A stretch of DNA of 64,000 nucleotides from Streptomyces sp. NBC_00289 (GTDB lineage Bacteria > Actinomycetota > Actinomycetes > Streptomycetales > Streptomycetaceae), in the NCBI RefSeq assembly GCF_041435115.1, contig NZ_CP108046.1:930001-994000 (forward strand), read 5' to 3'. This document shows positions 16,030 to 24,922 of the stretch, one piece after another. Under the pieces are notes generated by a model. That model worked only from the letters and a program-made list of their open reading frames with translations. It did no database searches and was not told the origin of the DNA. The translations under genes were made by a program, and so were the position numbers. Position 1 is the stretch's first letter. Every line of letters starts with the position of its first letter.

Positions 16030-16718
16030 ACGGCGCGCTCCATGTCGCGGGACTTGCCGTCGCGGACGACGATCTCGCGGTCGGAGTAGGCGGCCACACG
16101 TGTCTCGTGGGTGACCAGGACGACGGCGGCGTCGGTCGAGCGGGCCGCCTCGGTCAGCAGTTCCATCACGCGTTCTCCGTTGAACGAGTCGAGCGCGCCG
16201 GTGGGTTCGTCGGCGAACAGCAGGCGCGGTCCGGTGACCAGCGCGCGGGCCACCGCGACGCGCTGGCCCTGGCCGCCGGAGACCTCGCCGGGACGCTTGG
16301 CCTTGAGGTCCTCGACCTCCAGGCGCTCCATCCAGCCCAGCGCGGTCCGCTCGGCGTCCTTGCGCGTGGAGCCGTTCAGCCGCAGCGGCAGGGCGACGTT
16401 CTCCACACAGGTCAGCTCGGGCACCAGCTGACCGAACTGGAACACGAATCCGAACTCGGAGCGGCGCAGCGCGCTGCGCTGGGCATCGCTCATCTTCGTC
16501 AGTTCGCGCCCGTTGTAGGTGATCGACCCGGAGTCGGGCGGCACGATCCCCGCGAGGCAGTGCAGCAGCGTGGACTTGCCGGACCCGGAGGGGCCCATGA
16601 GGGCGACGACCTCGCCGGGGTGTATGGAGAACTCGGCGCCGTCCAGCGCGCGGGTCGGTCCGTACGCCTTGCGCAGGCCGTGCGCGGTGAGCAGGGGGCC
16701 GGGGGGAGAAGTCGTCAT
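16026..16718 (-). CDS. MacB/LolD-type ABC transporter ATPase, 230 aa
   Basis: All nucleotide-binding motifs are present: Walker A GPSGSGKST (about residues 42-50), Q-loop VFQFGQLVPELT, signature VSGGQGQRVAVARAL, Walker B LLFADEPTGALD and H-loop LVTHETRVA. The 'DEPTGALD' form and short length match partners of FtsX-like permeases. It overlaps the permease gene by four bases at its 3' end and the frameshifted padR reading frame by four bases at its 5' end, so the three genes form one coupled operon. Confidence 0.9.
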   Translation of the reverse strand: MTTSPPGPLLTAHGLRKAYGPTRALDGAEFSIHPGEVVALMGPSGSGKSTLLHCLAGIVPPDSGSITYNGRELTKMSDAQRSALRRSEFGFVFQFGQLVPELTCVENVALPLRLNGSTRKDAERTALGWMERLEVEDLKAKRPGEVSGGQGQRVAVARALVTGPRLLFADEPTGALDSFNGERVMELLTEAARSTDAAVVLVTHETRVAAYSDREIVVRDGKSRDMERAV

Positions 16719-17238
16719 CGGGTCACAGCCTCACGGAGGGTGTCGAGTCGGGCGGCGGTCAGCTCCAGCCAGCGCAGGTCGGCTTCCTGGTGGAACAGGG
16801 CGTGGTCGCAGATCAGCTGATCCGCCAGGTCGCCCTGCGCTTGCGGTCGGTGAGGATCCGCATGCTGCGCAGATGTTCGGAGCGCTGGATGTCGAGGATC
16901 TCGGCGGCGTCGCGCCGGGTGAGCAGGGCGAGGACGACCTTGGTGTAGAGCGTGGACTGGAGGTATTCCTCCGGCTTCTCCGGGGTCGCCAGCCACCGCT
17001 GTACGTCGGTGATCCCGGCGTCGGTGATCGCATACCGCTTCCGCTCCGGGCCGCCGCCCGCCTCGATGCCGTCGACCTCGACGAGACCGTTCTTCAGCAG
17101 CCGGGACATTGTCGAGTAGACCTGGCCGTAGTGCAGCGGCCGGTCGTGACCGAACTTCTCGTCGAAGGCCCGCTTGAGGTCGTAACCGTGACGCGGGCCG
17201 GACTCCAGGAGCCCTAAAAGGGTGTGACCGATGGACAT
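16715..17238 (-). pseudogene. PadR-family regulator with a frameshift
   Basis: From the ATG at 17238 it reads MSIGHTLLGLLESGPRHGYD through the PadR winged helix (HYGQVYSTMSRLLKNGLVEV, then KRYAITDAGITDVQRWL) and the start of the C-terminal helices. Near 16838 one base is missing: the frame ends at RRATWRIS, while the next frame resumes with GDLADQLICDHALFHQEADL and ends LREAVTR, overlapping the ATPase start by four bases. The retained coupling suggests either a recent mutation, a programmed shift or a sequence error. The truncated 141-aa product would keep the DNA-binding domain but lose part of the dimerisation helices. Confidence 0.75.
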
Positions 17239-17252
17239 GACCGACACTCTAC

Positions 17253-17285
17253 ACACCGTGTATACGCGGCGTGTATACACGGTGT
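17253..17285. promoter_or_regulatory. PadR autoregulatory operator
   Basis: ACACCGTGTATAC and GTATACACGGTGT are perfect 13-base inverted arms separated by seven bases, starting 15 bases upstream of the padR start codon. GTGTATAC also occurs as a direct repeat across the centre. The position would let a PadR dimer repress its own operon. Confidence 0.75.
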
Positions 17286-17623
17286 GCCCAGATCGTGGCA
17301 GGGCGTACGACAGTGCAGGTGAGAAAGCCGGAAACGCCGATCATCACAGTTTGCGAACAAGGGGACACCGGCACCGCGGAAAACGGCCACGCGCCGACGC
17401 GGCAGCACCTGCTCCCCTGCCGCGGCCGGCGCCCGGTGTCCGGAAACGCAGGTCAAGGGCCGGGACTTCGGGTGCAGGTCAAGGGCGGGGACTTCGGCAG
17501 CCGGCAGGGGCGGATCACCACCCAGCACCTGGTCCTCCACCGGAAGGAACCATGGCCTGCCCTTGCGTGGACACATTGACTTCGTCCCCCGTCGTGAATG
17601 TGGGGGATGGTTTGCCGCGTCGG
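17286..17623. other. Intergenic stretch with a tandem repeat
   Basis: No gene was recognised between the PadR operator and the XRE gene end. It holds the 26-bp tandem repeat at 17448 and otherwise only unsupported frames. Confidence 0.4.
17448..17497. repeat. Two tandem near-identical 24-base units, 26-base period
   Basis: Both units begin GCAGGTCAAGGGC and end GGGACTTCGG. Starts at 17448 and 17474 give a 26-base period, and one base differs between the copies. No flanking array or spacers, so this is not CRISPR. Confidence 0.6.
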
Positions 17624-18583
17624 TCAGTCGGGGGTCTCGCCCGAGTCGGCGGGCTGGGGGTCGGCGGTCGACGCGGACCGCTCGATGTCGTCGTTGGTCG
17701 CGGCCCAACTGGCCAGCAGATTCAGGGCGTCCTGCGAGGGTGAGTGGGGCTCGGCGGTGTAGGTGAGGAGGAACTGGCTGGGGCCGTCGGGGAGCGGGAA
17801 GGTTTCGAAGGGCAGGTCGAGGTCGCCGACCACCGGGTGGTGGAGGAGCTTCACGCCCGTGGTGTGCATCCGGACGTTGTGGGCCGCCCAGCGGCGACGA
17901 AATTCCTCGCTGCGGGTCGACAGCTCCCCGATCAGGTCCGTCAGCCGTCGATCGTAGAGATCGCGGCCGGCCTCGGCGCGCAGCATGGCGACCGTGTCGT
18001 TGGCGACTTCGTCCCAGTGGCGGAAGAACTCGGTCGCGTGCGGGCTGAGAAAGACGAACCGGGCGTTGTTCGGCGGCCGTACCGGATTGGCGTAGACCGG
18101 TGAGAACAGGGCGCGCCCGAGGTGGTTGGCGGCCAGGATGTCCCCGCGTCCGCTGAGGATGAACGCGGGTGTGCCGGCCATCGAGTCGAGCACGCGCTGC
18201 ACCGCGGGCCGGACCCGCTGCTGGGCCGGGCGGCGGCGTGGCGGACGGGTCGTGCCGGCGCCGCGCAGGAGGTCGAGCAGGTGGATGCGTTCGGCCTCGT
18301 CGAGCTGAAGTGCTTGAGCGATGCCTTCGATGACGCTCTCGGAGACTCCGGTGGCGTTGCCGCGCTCCAGCCGGGTGTAGTACTCGCTGGAGATGCCCGC
18401 GAGGAGGGCGACCTCCTCGCGGCGCAGCCCGGTGACCCGTCGGCGCTCTCCGCCGTACAGGGGCAGTCCGGCCTGCTCGGGGGTGACCCTGGCCCGTCGC
18501 GTGACCAGGAATTCCCGGATCTCCGCACGGAAATCATCACGGATATCGCGGTTGCCGCCATGTGGGTCGTTTCTGCCTGCCAT
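17624..18583 (-). CDS. XRE-family regulator with MmyB-like ligand-binding domain, 319 aa
   Basis: The ATG at 18583 begins MAGRNDPHGGN. An XRE helix-turn-helix (about residues 20-100) contains RRVTGLRREEVALLAGISSE and YYTRLERGNATGVSESVIEG. The MmyB-type C-terminal domain (about 125-290) contains AFILSGRGDILAANHLGRAL, NNARFVFLSPHATEFFRHWD and VKLLHHPVVGDLDLPFETF. This family is widespread in Streptomyces next to divergently transcribed dehydrogenases and often represses them; some members bind fatty acids. The SDR gene starts 243 bases away on the other strand, with an inverted repeat between, so it is the likely target. Confidence 0.9.
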   Translation of the reverse strand: MAGRNDPHGGNRDIRDDFRAEIREFLVTRRARVTPEQAGLPLYGGERRRVTGLRREEVALLAGISSEYYTRLERGNATGVSESVIEGIAQALQLDEAERIHLLDLLRGAGTTRPPRRRPAQQRVRPAVQRVLDSMAGTPAFILSGRGDILAANHLGRALFSPVYANPVRPPNNARFVFLSPHATEFFRHWDEVANDTVAMLRAEAGRDLYDRRLTDLIGELSTRSEEFRRRWAAHNVRMHTTGVKLLHHPVVGDLDLPFETFPLPDGPSQFLLTYTAEPHSPSQDALNLLASWAATNDDIERSASTADPQPADSGETPD

Positions 18584-18619
18584 GCGCTTCACTCTACGAG
18601 CGCGTCCGCCGGGTTGGGG

Positions 18620-18649
18620 GTCCCTGTCAGTGACCCCCTCATCAGGGAC
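18620..18649. promoter_or_regulatory. Inverted repeat in the XRE/SDR divergent region
   Basis: GTCCCTG and CAGGGAC are separated by 16 bases, 37 bases upstream of the XRE start. A plausible but unproven operator. Confidence 0.35.
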
Positions 18650-18825
18650 TCCCACCCTCGCGTGACAGCCGGTTTTGTTGGTGGTGCACCGCCCACGGCG
18701 GTGTGAACCGTCCAGACAGACGGCGCTCGTGCCGCCGACCCAGCCCCCTCCGCGGCGCACTTTGCGCTGCACGCATCACCCCGCACACCGCGGGTGCCGG
18801 ATCACGGCGCCTGAAAGGAAACCCC

Positions 18826-19671
18826 ATGAGCAAGGTCATTCTCGTCACCGGTGCCGGACGCGGTCTGGGCACGGACATCGCCCGCGAAGCCCTCGCCGCA
18901 GGCCACCAGGTCGTCGCCACCGGCCGCCGCCCCGAAGAGGTCGAGAAGACCCTCGGTGGGCCGCAGGACAACCTGCTGGTCACCAGGCTGGACGTGACCA
19001 CCCTGGAGGATGCCGAGGCCGCCGCGCAGGCAGCCGTCGACCGTTTCGGCCGGATCGACGTCCTGATCAACAACGCCGGGAACCTCTTCACCGGCTACTT
19101 CGAGGAGATCTCGCCCGCGCAGATGCGCCAGCAGTTCGACACCAACCTCTTCGGCCCGATGAACGTCACCCGCGCCGTCCTGCCGATCATGCGCAGGCAG
19201 CGCGACGGCCACGTCATCACCATCACCTCGACCGCCGGCCTGGTCGGCATGGAATTCACCTCGGCCTACGCCGCCTCCAAGTTCGCGGAAGAGGGCTGGA
19301 TGGAGTCCCTGCGCTACGACGTCGAGCCGTACAACATCCACACCACGATCGTGGAGCCCGGCTACTTCCGCACCGAACTCCTCGTGGACGGCTCCACCAC
19401 CTGGCCCGAGTTGTCCATCGACGACTACGCCCCGCGCACCGTCCCGAGGATCGAGGGCATGAAGAGCATGAACGGCCGGCAGCCCGGCGACCCCGCCAAG
19501 CTCGCCCGCGCCCTGCTGACCATCGCCCAGCAGGAGAAGCCGCTGCTGCGATTCGTCGCCGGTGCCGACGCCATCGAAGCTGCCGAGGCCAAGGCGAAGG
19601 AACTCCTCGCCCAGGCCGAGGCATCCCGAGAACTGGGCGACAGCCTGGCCTACGACGACGCCCACGCCTGA
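18826..19671 (+). CDS. Short-chain dehydrogenase/reductase, 281 aa
   Basis: The start is the ATG at 18826 after GAAAGGAAA. A classical SDR Rossmann fold: cofactor motif VTGAGRGLG (about residues 7-15), ATGRR after beta 2, LDVTTLEDAE, NNAGNLFTGYFEE, and the catalytic Ser in ITSTAGLVG with Y-A-A-S-K. The Arg after beta 2 favours NADPH. The C-terminal part (YFRTELLVDGSTTWPELSID) is the substrate lid seen in a Streptomyces SDR group that is often induced by xenobiotics and paired with XRE regulators. Substrate unknown. An aldo/keto reductase gene follows 183 bases later. Confidence 0.85.
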   Translation: MSKVILVTGAGRGLGTDIAREALAAGHQVVATGRRPEEVEKTLGGPQDNLLVTRLDVTTLEDAEAAAQAAVDRFGRIDVLINNAGNLFTGYFEEISPAQMRQQFDTNLFGPMNVTRAVLPIMRRQRDGHVITITSTAGLVGMEFTSAYAASKFAEEGWMESLRYDVEPYNIHTTIVEPGYFRTELLVDGSTTWPELSIDDYAPRTVPRIEGMKSMNGRQPGDPAKLARALLTIAQQEKPLLRFVAGADAIEAAEAKAKELLAQAEASRELGDSLAYDDAHA

Positions 19672-19854
19672 GCACCATGCCCCGGCCGAGGTCGGCAGCC
19701 GTCGGGTGCACCTACGGCGCTGCTCCGCTACCCGGGCAACGGCGCCCGCGCCAGCGGCGCGTGGAGCACCGAAGCACGGCCCACCAGCTGGTGGCACACC
19801 CCACTGATCACGACCACCGACCGGCCCGACGGCCGTCACGAGAAGGAGTACCCG

Positions 19855-20835
<981 letters not shown>

Positions 20836-21360
20836 TCTGACGCCCTGGCGACTTGCTGACCCGTCGCACCCGACGACCCGCAGGGTTCTCGATCTCGTCG
20901 CGTCCGGAAGGACGGTTGCCGAGGTAGCCCAGTTCCTCGGCAACAGCGACCAGACTGGGTCGACAGGCGGCGCGGACGCGGAGGCCGACGCCACGCGATG
21001 AGCTGGTCACACTGGCGCCGGCGACGCCGAGCAATCGCCCGCCACTGCCATTACCTGCGGCGGCGTAGCCGCACGTTCGAGGGGGCGGCCTCCGTGAGAC
21101 CGCCCCGACCACTCCGCGACCAGCTACATTCCAGCCGCCGAGCGAAACCCGCCGTCAGGCAGCGAGATCCTGCTGGAGTATGAGTAGCGCCCTCGCGCAC
21201 GACGCTACCCGCGATCTGTACTACGCGGCCGGCCCGCACGAGAAGCCGCAGAGCCGGGTCGCGACCTGGGTGAATCTGTGCGGGGCCAAGCTCGAGGGCA
21301 TCGTCACCGGCACGATCAACCTCACCCCCGCCCCGCCGTACGGCGGCCGCACCTGCCCGG
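20836..21360. other. Stretch without an intact gene
   Basis: It contains the IS3 OrfA remnant at 20873. A 76-aa frame from 21180 (MSSALAHDATRDLYYA) has no ribosome site or family and is not called. Confidence 0.4.
20873..21001 (+). pseudogene. IS3-family OrfA (HTH) remnant
   Basis: TRRVLDLVASGRTVAEVAQF then LGNSDQT is the helix-turn-helix start of IS3-type transposase OrfA, where 'L-G-I-S-D-Q-T-I-Y-x-W-R' is expected. The usual Tyr-x-Trp-Arg is replaced by GSTGGADAEADATR and a stop. No OrfB or terminal repeats were found nearby. Confidence 0.55.
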
Positions 21361-21795
21361 TCACCTCAGGACCTTCTGCCTTACGACGATGTGACCGGCG
21401 TCGGGATTGAGGCTGCCGCCGAGCCGGCGGAAGGCTCCGTCGGTCAGGTCCAGACACTTGGGTTCCTGCTTCGTGTGCCTGAAGGTGCCGCGGTCGTTGA
21501 TGCGCACGACCAGGGACTTGCCGTTCGCCACGTTGGTGACCTTCACCCGGGTGCCGAACGGCAGTTGGTGCCTGCGCGTCAGCGAAGTCGCCGCGGTGTT
21601 CTTGCTGTTGTCGAAAATGTCGCCGTTGGCCGTGGTGCTGCCGGGGGGTATCGGGCCGTAGTGCGTTGCCCAGCACGTGCTTCTGTGTGCCTGTGCGGAG
21701 TGGGGCTCGGCCGAACTCGCCGGAGCGAGGGCGACCATTACGGTCAGCGCGGCTGCTCCGGCCGCGACGGAGGCTTGCAGGATGCGCCTACTCAT
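21361..21795 (-). CDS. Secreted RlpA-like double-psi beta-barrel protein, 144 aa
   Basis: A signal peptide (about residues 1-29, ending APASSA) precedes one double-psi beta-barrel: [40 protein letters not shown] and [14 protein letters not shown]. These are the RlpA/expansin-like motifs; the Asp in N-D-R-G is the residue most conserved in barrel enzymes that act on peptidoglycan or loosen polysaccharide. There is no SPOR or binding domain. It lies in a same-strand run behind a GH128 and a GH19 gene, so a helper role in cell-wall polymer attack is likely. Lytic activity is not certain. Confidence 0.8.
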   Translation of the reverse strand: MSRRILQASVAAGAAALTVMVALAPASSAEPHSAQAHRSTCWATHYGPIPPGSTTANGDIFDNSKNTAATSLTRRHQLPFGTRVKVTNVANGKSLVVRINDRGTFRHTKQEPKCLDLTDGAFRRLGGSLNPDAGHIVVRQKVLR

Positions 21796-21862
21796 GTTCT
21801 TTGCCTCGTTTCCCTTGATCTGTCTTGCCGTTGAACGGAAGGGGGCGGGGGCTCACTTTTGT

Positions 21863-22726
21863 TCAGCCTGCCGAGCGGTAGGCGGCGCCCACGCGGTTGG
21901 CCCGCGCATTGTGGTAAAGGCCGGTGCCGTCGCCGCGGTTTGTGGAGAGGGTGAACCACGCGTATCGGTGGACGTAGGGCAGGTGCTGGAGCATGACCGT
22001 CGACTTCTTCACGAATGCCGCCTGCTGCGCTTTGTTCGGATAGCGCGGGGTGCTGGACGAAAAGTCGGTCAAGGCGTATTCCGTGAGCCAGACCGGCCTC
22101 TTGTAGCGCTGGTGCACGGCCTCGATGTAGCTGCGCAACTGACGTGCCGCGCGGTGGGCGTCGAAGTCCGCGCCGTACCAGTGCAGGGGGATGAAATCGA
22201 CCCGGTAGTGCCGTGCCGCGGCCCCCTTCATGAATCGGTCCAGCCAGCCGCCGGTGACATCTCCGCCGGTAGCCACGGCGGGAGCGCCCAGACGCATAGC
22301 GGTCGACTGCAGCCGGGGCCACAGGTCGAGTGCCTGGTTCACGGTCATGTGCGCCTGATCCGGCCTGTCCGGCTCGTTGAAGCCGAGCAGGGTCTTGCCC
22401 TGCTTCTTGGCTCGGCCGAGCTCCTTCTCGGTTACCGAGCCCGCGTCGTGAATCATGGGTACGAACTCGACACCGCGCGGCGGCTTGATGCCGCCCTTGC
22501 TCGACGACCAGGTGTAAAACCAGCCGACGTTCGAGTCGGCCAGCGACTTGGTGACACCGCGGAACTTCCAGGCGCTGATGCCCTTCTTCTTCGCTGCGGC
22601 GGTGGCTGCGGCTGTGGTGGCGGAATGGCTTTCCGCCGCGACCGCCGTGGACGCATCACCCTGGCCGCCGGCCACGAGCGCGGCCGACAGCAGGAACGAC
22701 AGGGCGAGGGCATGAATCTTCCGCAT
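21863..22726 (-). CDS. Secreted GH128-type endo-beta-1,3-glucanase, 287 aa
   Basis: The signal peptide (residues 1-31) is followed by an Ala/Thr-rich spacer and an Asl1-like glycosyl hydrolase domain starting KKKGISAWKFRGV. GFNEPDRPDQAHM carries the probable acid/base E118, and VWLTEYALTD the nucleophile E216; HWYGADFDA and YAWFTLSTN are other GH128 barrel motifs. The family cleaves beta-1,3-glucan such as curdlan and fungal wall glucan outside the cell. It is flanked by RlpA-like and GH19 genes on the same strand, with a GH64 and a thaumatin further on, which suggests a fungal wall target. Confidence 0.85.
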   Translation of the reverse strand: MRKIHALALSFLLSAALVAGGQGDASTAVAAESHSATTAAATAAAKKKGISAWKFRGVTKSLADSNVGWFYTWSSSKGGIKPPRGVEFVPMIHDAGSVTEKELGRAKKQGKTLLGFNEPDRPDQAHMTVNQALDLWPRLQSTAMRLGAPAVATGGDVTGGWLDRFMKGAAARHYRVDFIPLHWYGADFDAHRAARQLRSYIEAVHQRYKRPVWLTEYALTDFSSSTPRYPNKAQQAAFVKKSTVMLQHLPYVHRYAWFTLSTNRGDGTGLYHNARANRVGAAYRSAG

Positions 22727-22739
22727 GACGTCTCCCTCG

Positions 22740-23459
22740 TCAGCAGCTGAGGTGCTTGCCGGTGCCGACGTGGAGCTTCCTGGTGAACTTCTTGTACTTG
22801 GCGATCCGGTCCTGCACCTCGGCCGGGTTACCGCCGTTGCACTCGATGCCGCCGTTGATGCTGCGGATCGTCTCGCCGAAGCCGCCGCTCTCGACCATCG
22901 CGTGATGCGGCGTCATAGTGCCGGGGCCGGACTGGGTCATCCAGTACCAGAGCGCGAGCTTCCAGGTCACGGTGGAGTTCTTCGCCGCGAGGTCGGGGTG
23001 GTGCAGCAGATCGACGTGGAACGCGTCGCCCGCGGCCTTGTAGTTGTAGTTCCAGCTGATCTGGAGCGGGCCCCGGCCGTGGTACGCGGACTGGCCGGCC
23101 GGGCAGCCGTATGGCTCGTCTGCGCAGTAGGTCGGCCAGGCGGCCTTGTTCTGCTCGTTGATGTAGATCAGTCCGCTGGTCTCGTGGCTGACGTTCGCGA
23201 GGAAGGCGGCGGCCTCACGCTTCCTGGTCTTGGCGTCGCCCGTGTGCGCGAAGGCAGGGAACGCCTTCATCGCCTTGACCAGGCCTTTGTACGTGTAGAG
23301 CTTCTTGTGGTGCGGGAACATCTTGTTGTACTGCGCCTTGCTGACGACGAATCCGCCCCTGTGCTCTGCCGCGGACGCCGTGGTGACGCTCAGATTGATC
23401 GCGGAGATCGCTATCAGTACGGCGGTGAGCACGGCGTGGACGGCACCTGGCTTTCGCAC
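22740..23459 (-). CDS. Secreted GH19 chitinase, 239 aa
   Basis: The GTG at 23459 is chosen because AAGGAG lies eight bases upstream and a signal peptide (about residues 1-31, ending TTASAA) follows at once. The catalytic domain has no binding module. NVSHETSGLIYINEQNKAAW contains E93 and E102, nine residues apart as in bacterial ChiG-type GH19 enzymes. YHGRGPLQISWNYNY is the family signature. It hydrolyses chitin with inversion; bacterial GH19 enzymes are known for antifungal activity. It ends 13 bases before the GH128 start, so the two are cotranscribed. A 13-base inverted repeat lies about 100 bases upstream. Confidence 0.9.
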   Translation of the reverse strand: MRKPGAVHAVLTAVLIAISAINLSVTTASAAEHRGGFVVSKAQYNKMFPHHKKLYTYKGLVKAMKAFPAFAHTGDAKTRKREAAAFLANVSHETSGLIYINEQNKAAWPTYCADEPYGCPAGQSAYHGRGPLQISWNYNYKAAGDAFHVDLLHHPDLAAKNSTVTWKLALWYWMTQSGPGTMTPHHAMVESGGFGETIRSINGGIECNGGNPAEVQDRIAKYKKFTRKLHVGTGKHLSC

Positions 23460-23560
23460 TATGGAAACTCCTTGAGGTAAAGGCGGGTTGCCCATCGGTA
23501 ATCCGGTGATGAAGCTACATGCCAACGCCCCGAGAAAGGTTTCAGAAATTGCTGGGAGAG

Positions 23561-23601
23561 CGGCAGTTGTTGCTCGGAATGTCACAGCGCAACAACTGCC
23601 G
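23561..23601. promoter_or_regulatory. Long inverted repeat upstream of the GH19/GH128 unit
   Basis: CGGCAGTTGTTGC and GCAACAACTGCCG are perfect 13-base arms separated by 15 bases, 103-143 bases before the GH19 start. A further GCAACAA occurs just beyond. This may be a regulator site shared with the divergent DUF6924 gene, or a hairpin. Confidence 0.5.
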
Positions 23602-23703
23602 GTGACGCAGCAACAATTCACAACGCGACTGATGGAACGTCAGCCAATGTGGCGCGCATGCCCACGGAGCCAGTGATTCATCGGTGCGAAGGAGAGGAGT
23701 GGG

Positions 23704-24156
23704 ATGCGACCCATCATCAACCGTGCAGGTCATGACTACGAGACCGAGGCCCTGGTCGTGCGCACAGACCACTCGGACGACGAGGCGTGGCGAGCAGTCG
23801 TGGAACTGGTCGATCAGCCCGACGGCGAGTTCGAGATCCGATCCCACTTCGTGGACGACCCCGCCTTCATCGGCGCAAGCCCCGATGAAGTGGCCCTGTC
23901 GACCGTCGCCGCCGACCCGGCGCTCGAAGTGGTGTTCATTGCCGACGCCGCGACCATGAGAGGTGACCACACCCTCCTCGCGATCTCGACCAGGCCCGAG
24001 GTACTGGACGAGGGCGACGAGGAACTCGGCTGCACGTTCCGCCTGTTGGCCACGCTGGTCAACGAGGTGCATGTCAACCTGGCCATCGGACACTTGGATT
24101 TCTGGGAATACGCATACGCCGCGGCGCGTGACCCGGAGGCCGTCCTGCGATGGTGA
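23704..24156 (+). CDS. DUF6924-type hypothetical protein, 150 aa
   Basis: A small cytoplasmic alpha/beta protein: LVVRTDHSDDEAWRAVVELV at the front, SHFVDDPAFIGASPDEVAL, VVFIADAATMRGDHTLLAIS, and a C-terminal VHVNLAIGHLDFWEYAYAA. This pattern (R-T-D-F/H-S-D-D-x-A-W ... V-D-D-P-x-F ... I-A-x-x-D-F-x-E-F/Y) is the DUF6924 family of actinobacteria, often near SUKH-type immunity genes. GGAG occurs upstream of the start. Function unknown. A SUKH-3 gene lies 200 bases downstream within an IS. Confidence 0.65.
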   Translation: MRPIINRAGHDYETEALVVRTDHSDDEAWRAVVELVDQPDGEFEIRSHFVDDPAFIGASPDEVALSTVAADPALEVVFIADAATMRGDHTLLAISTRPEVLDEGDEELGCTFRLLATLVNEVHVNLAIGHLDFWEYAYAAARDPEAVLRW

Positions 24157-24300
24157 CCCGGCCGCCCAGGCCGGCGACGCCTACCACTCCGCCTCATCGG
24201 CGACTCCGGCACATGCAAGAGCGTCACGGTGACGGCGGACGGCGTGAGTGTGCTTACCGGCGCGGCCTCGGCTGCACCGATCTACCGGCTGGAGCGACTA

Positions 24301-24322
24301 AGGCTTGTCCCGTAAACGATCT
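24301..24322. repeat. Left terminal inverted repeat of the IS
   Basis: Matches the right repeat at 25733-25754 at 19 of 22 positions when one is reverse-complemented. Confidence 0.8.
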
Positions 24323-24364
24323 CCGTACCTTCCGCGACCGGTAGCCCTGTCTGCTGGTCCGTAT

Positions 24365-24910
24365 GTGCGGCAGACTTCGGGCAACAGACACAGCCGAGGG
24401 GATGGGGGACGCATAGAACACATCAGTGAGTCGTTGACGGGCTGTGGTCCGTCGGTGTTGGACGCGCTTGGCGTTGCTGGGTGGACAGCAGGCCGCAAGA
24501 TCGCCGCAGGGGACTGGGCCCAGCAACTGACAGCCGCTGGGTTCGAGCTCAATGACACGGCGGTCGGGGTCTGGGCCGAGTTCGGCGAGCTGACGATCAA
24601 GAGCTGCCCCGCTCGCGTCCCTGCCTCGTCACTGCACGTAGACCCCGTTGACGCTTGCGTCGACACCACCGCGGAAGCGTCCAAGCTGAGGCACCGATAC
24701 GCAGAGAACTACAGCCCTCTGGGCATGTGGTCGGTCCAGTTCAGGTCGTATATCGCGGCCAGCGGGCGCGTCGTCGCCGTCGGGCCGAACTCCCTCTGGC
24801 TCCTGGGGTCGACCTTCGCGGAGGCACTGGCCTACGTGGTGGACGGCGATGCCGGCGTCAATCGTGCAGAACAAGCAGACTGGCTCGCCAACTGCCCCAC
24901 CGGCAGATGA
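24365..24910 (+). CDS. SUKH-3 family immunity-like protein inside the IS
   Basis: The conserved part begins VLDALGVAGWTAGRKI and continues WAQQLTAAGFELNDTAVGVW, AEFGELTIKS, YSPLGMWSVQFRSYIAASGR and LWLLGSTFAEALAYVVDGD. This is the SUKH-3 layout ('A-G-W-x-x-G-R' start, 'F-G-x-L-x-I', late 'G-x-S-F-x-E-A-L'). SUKH proteins are cytoplasmic immunity proteins against polymorphic toxins or nucleases. The start is uncertain: the GTG at 24365 or the one at 24455; neither has a good ribosome site. It ends 12 bases before the transposase gene and lies entirely between the terminal repeats. No toxin gene is adjacent. Confidence 0.65.
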   Translation: MRQTSGNRHSRGDGGRIEHISESLTGCGPSVLDALGVAGWTAGRKIAAGDWAQQLTAAGFELNDTAVGVWAEFGELTIKSCPARVPASSLHVDPVDACVDTTAEASKLRHRYAENYSPLGMWSVQFRSYIAASGRVVAVGPNSLWLLGSTFAEALAYVVDGDAGVNRAEQADWLANCPTGR

Positions 24911-24922
24911 GACGATCTTGCG

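Noticed and set aside
17448..17497. Possible CRISPR-like array
   Set aside because: Only two adjacent copies and no spacers.
24157..24300. Short frame GDSGTCKSVTVTADGVSVLT before the IS
   Set aside because: Coding-like but without start or family; may be the tail of a gene cut by the IS.
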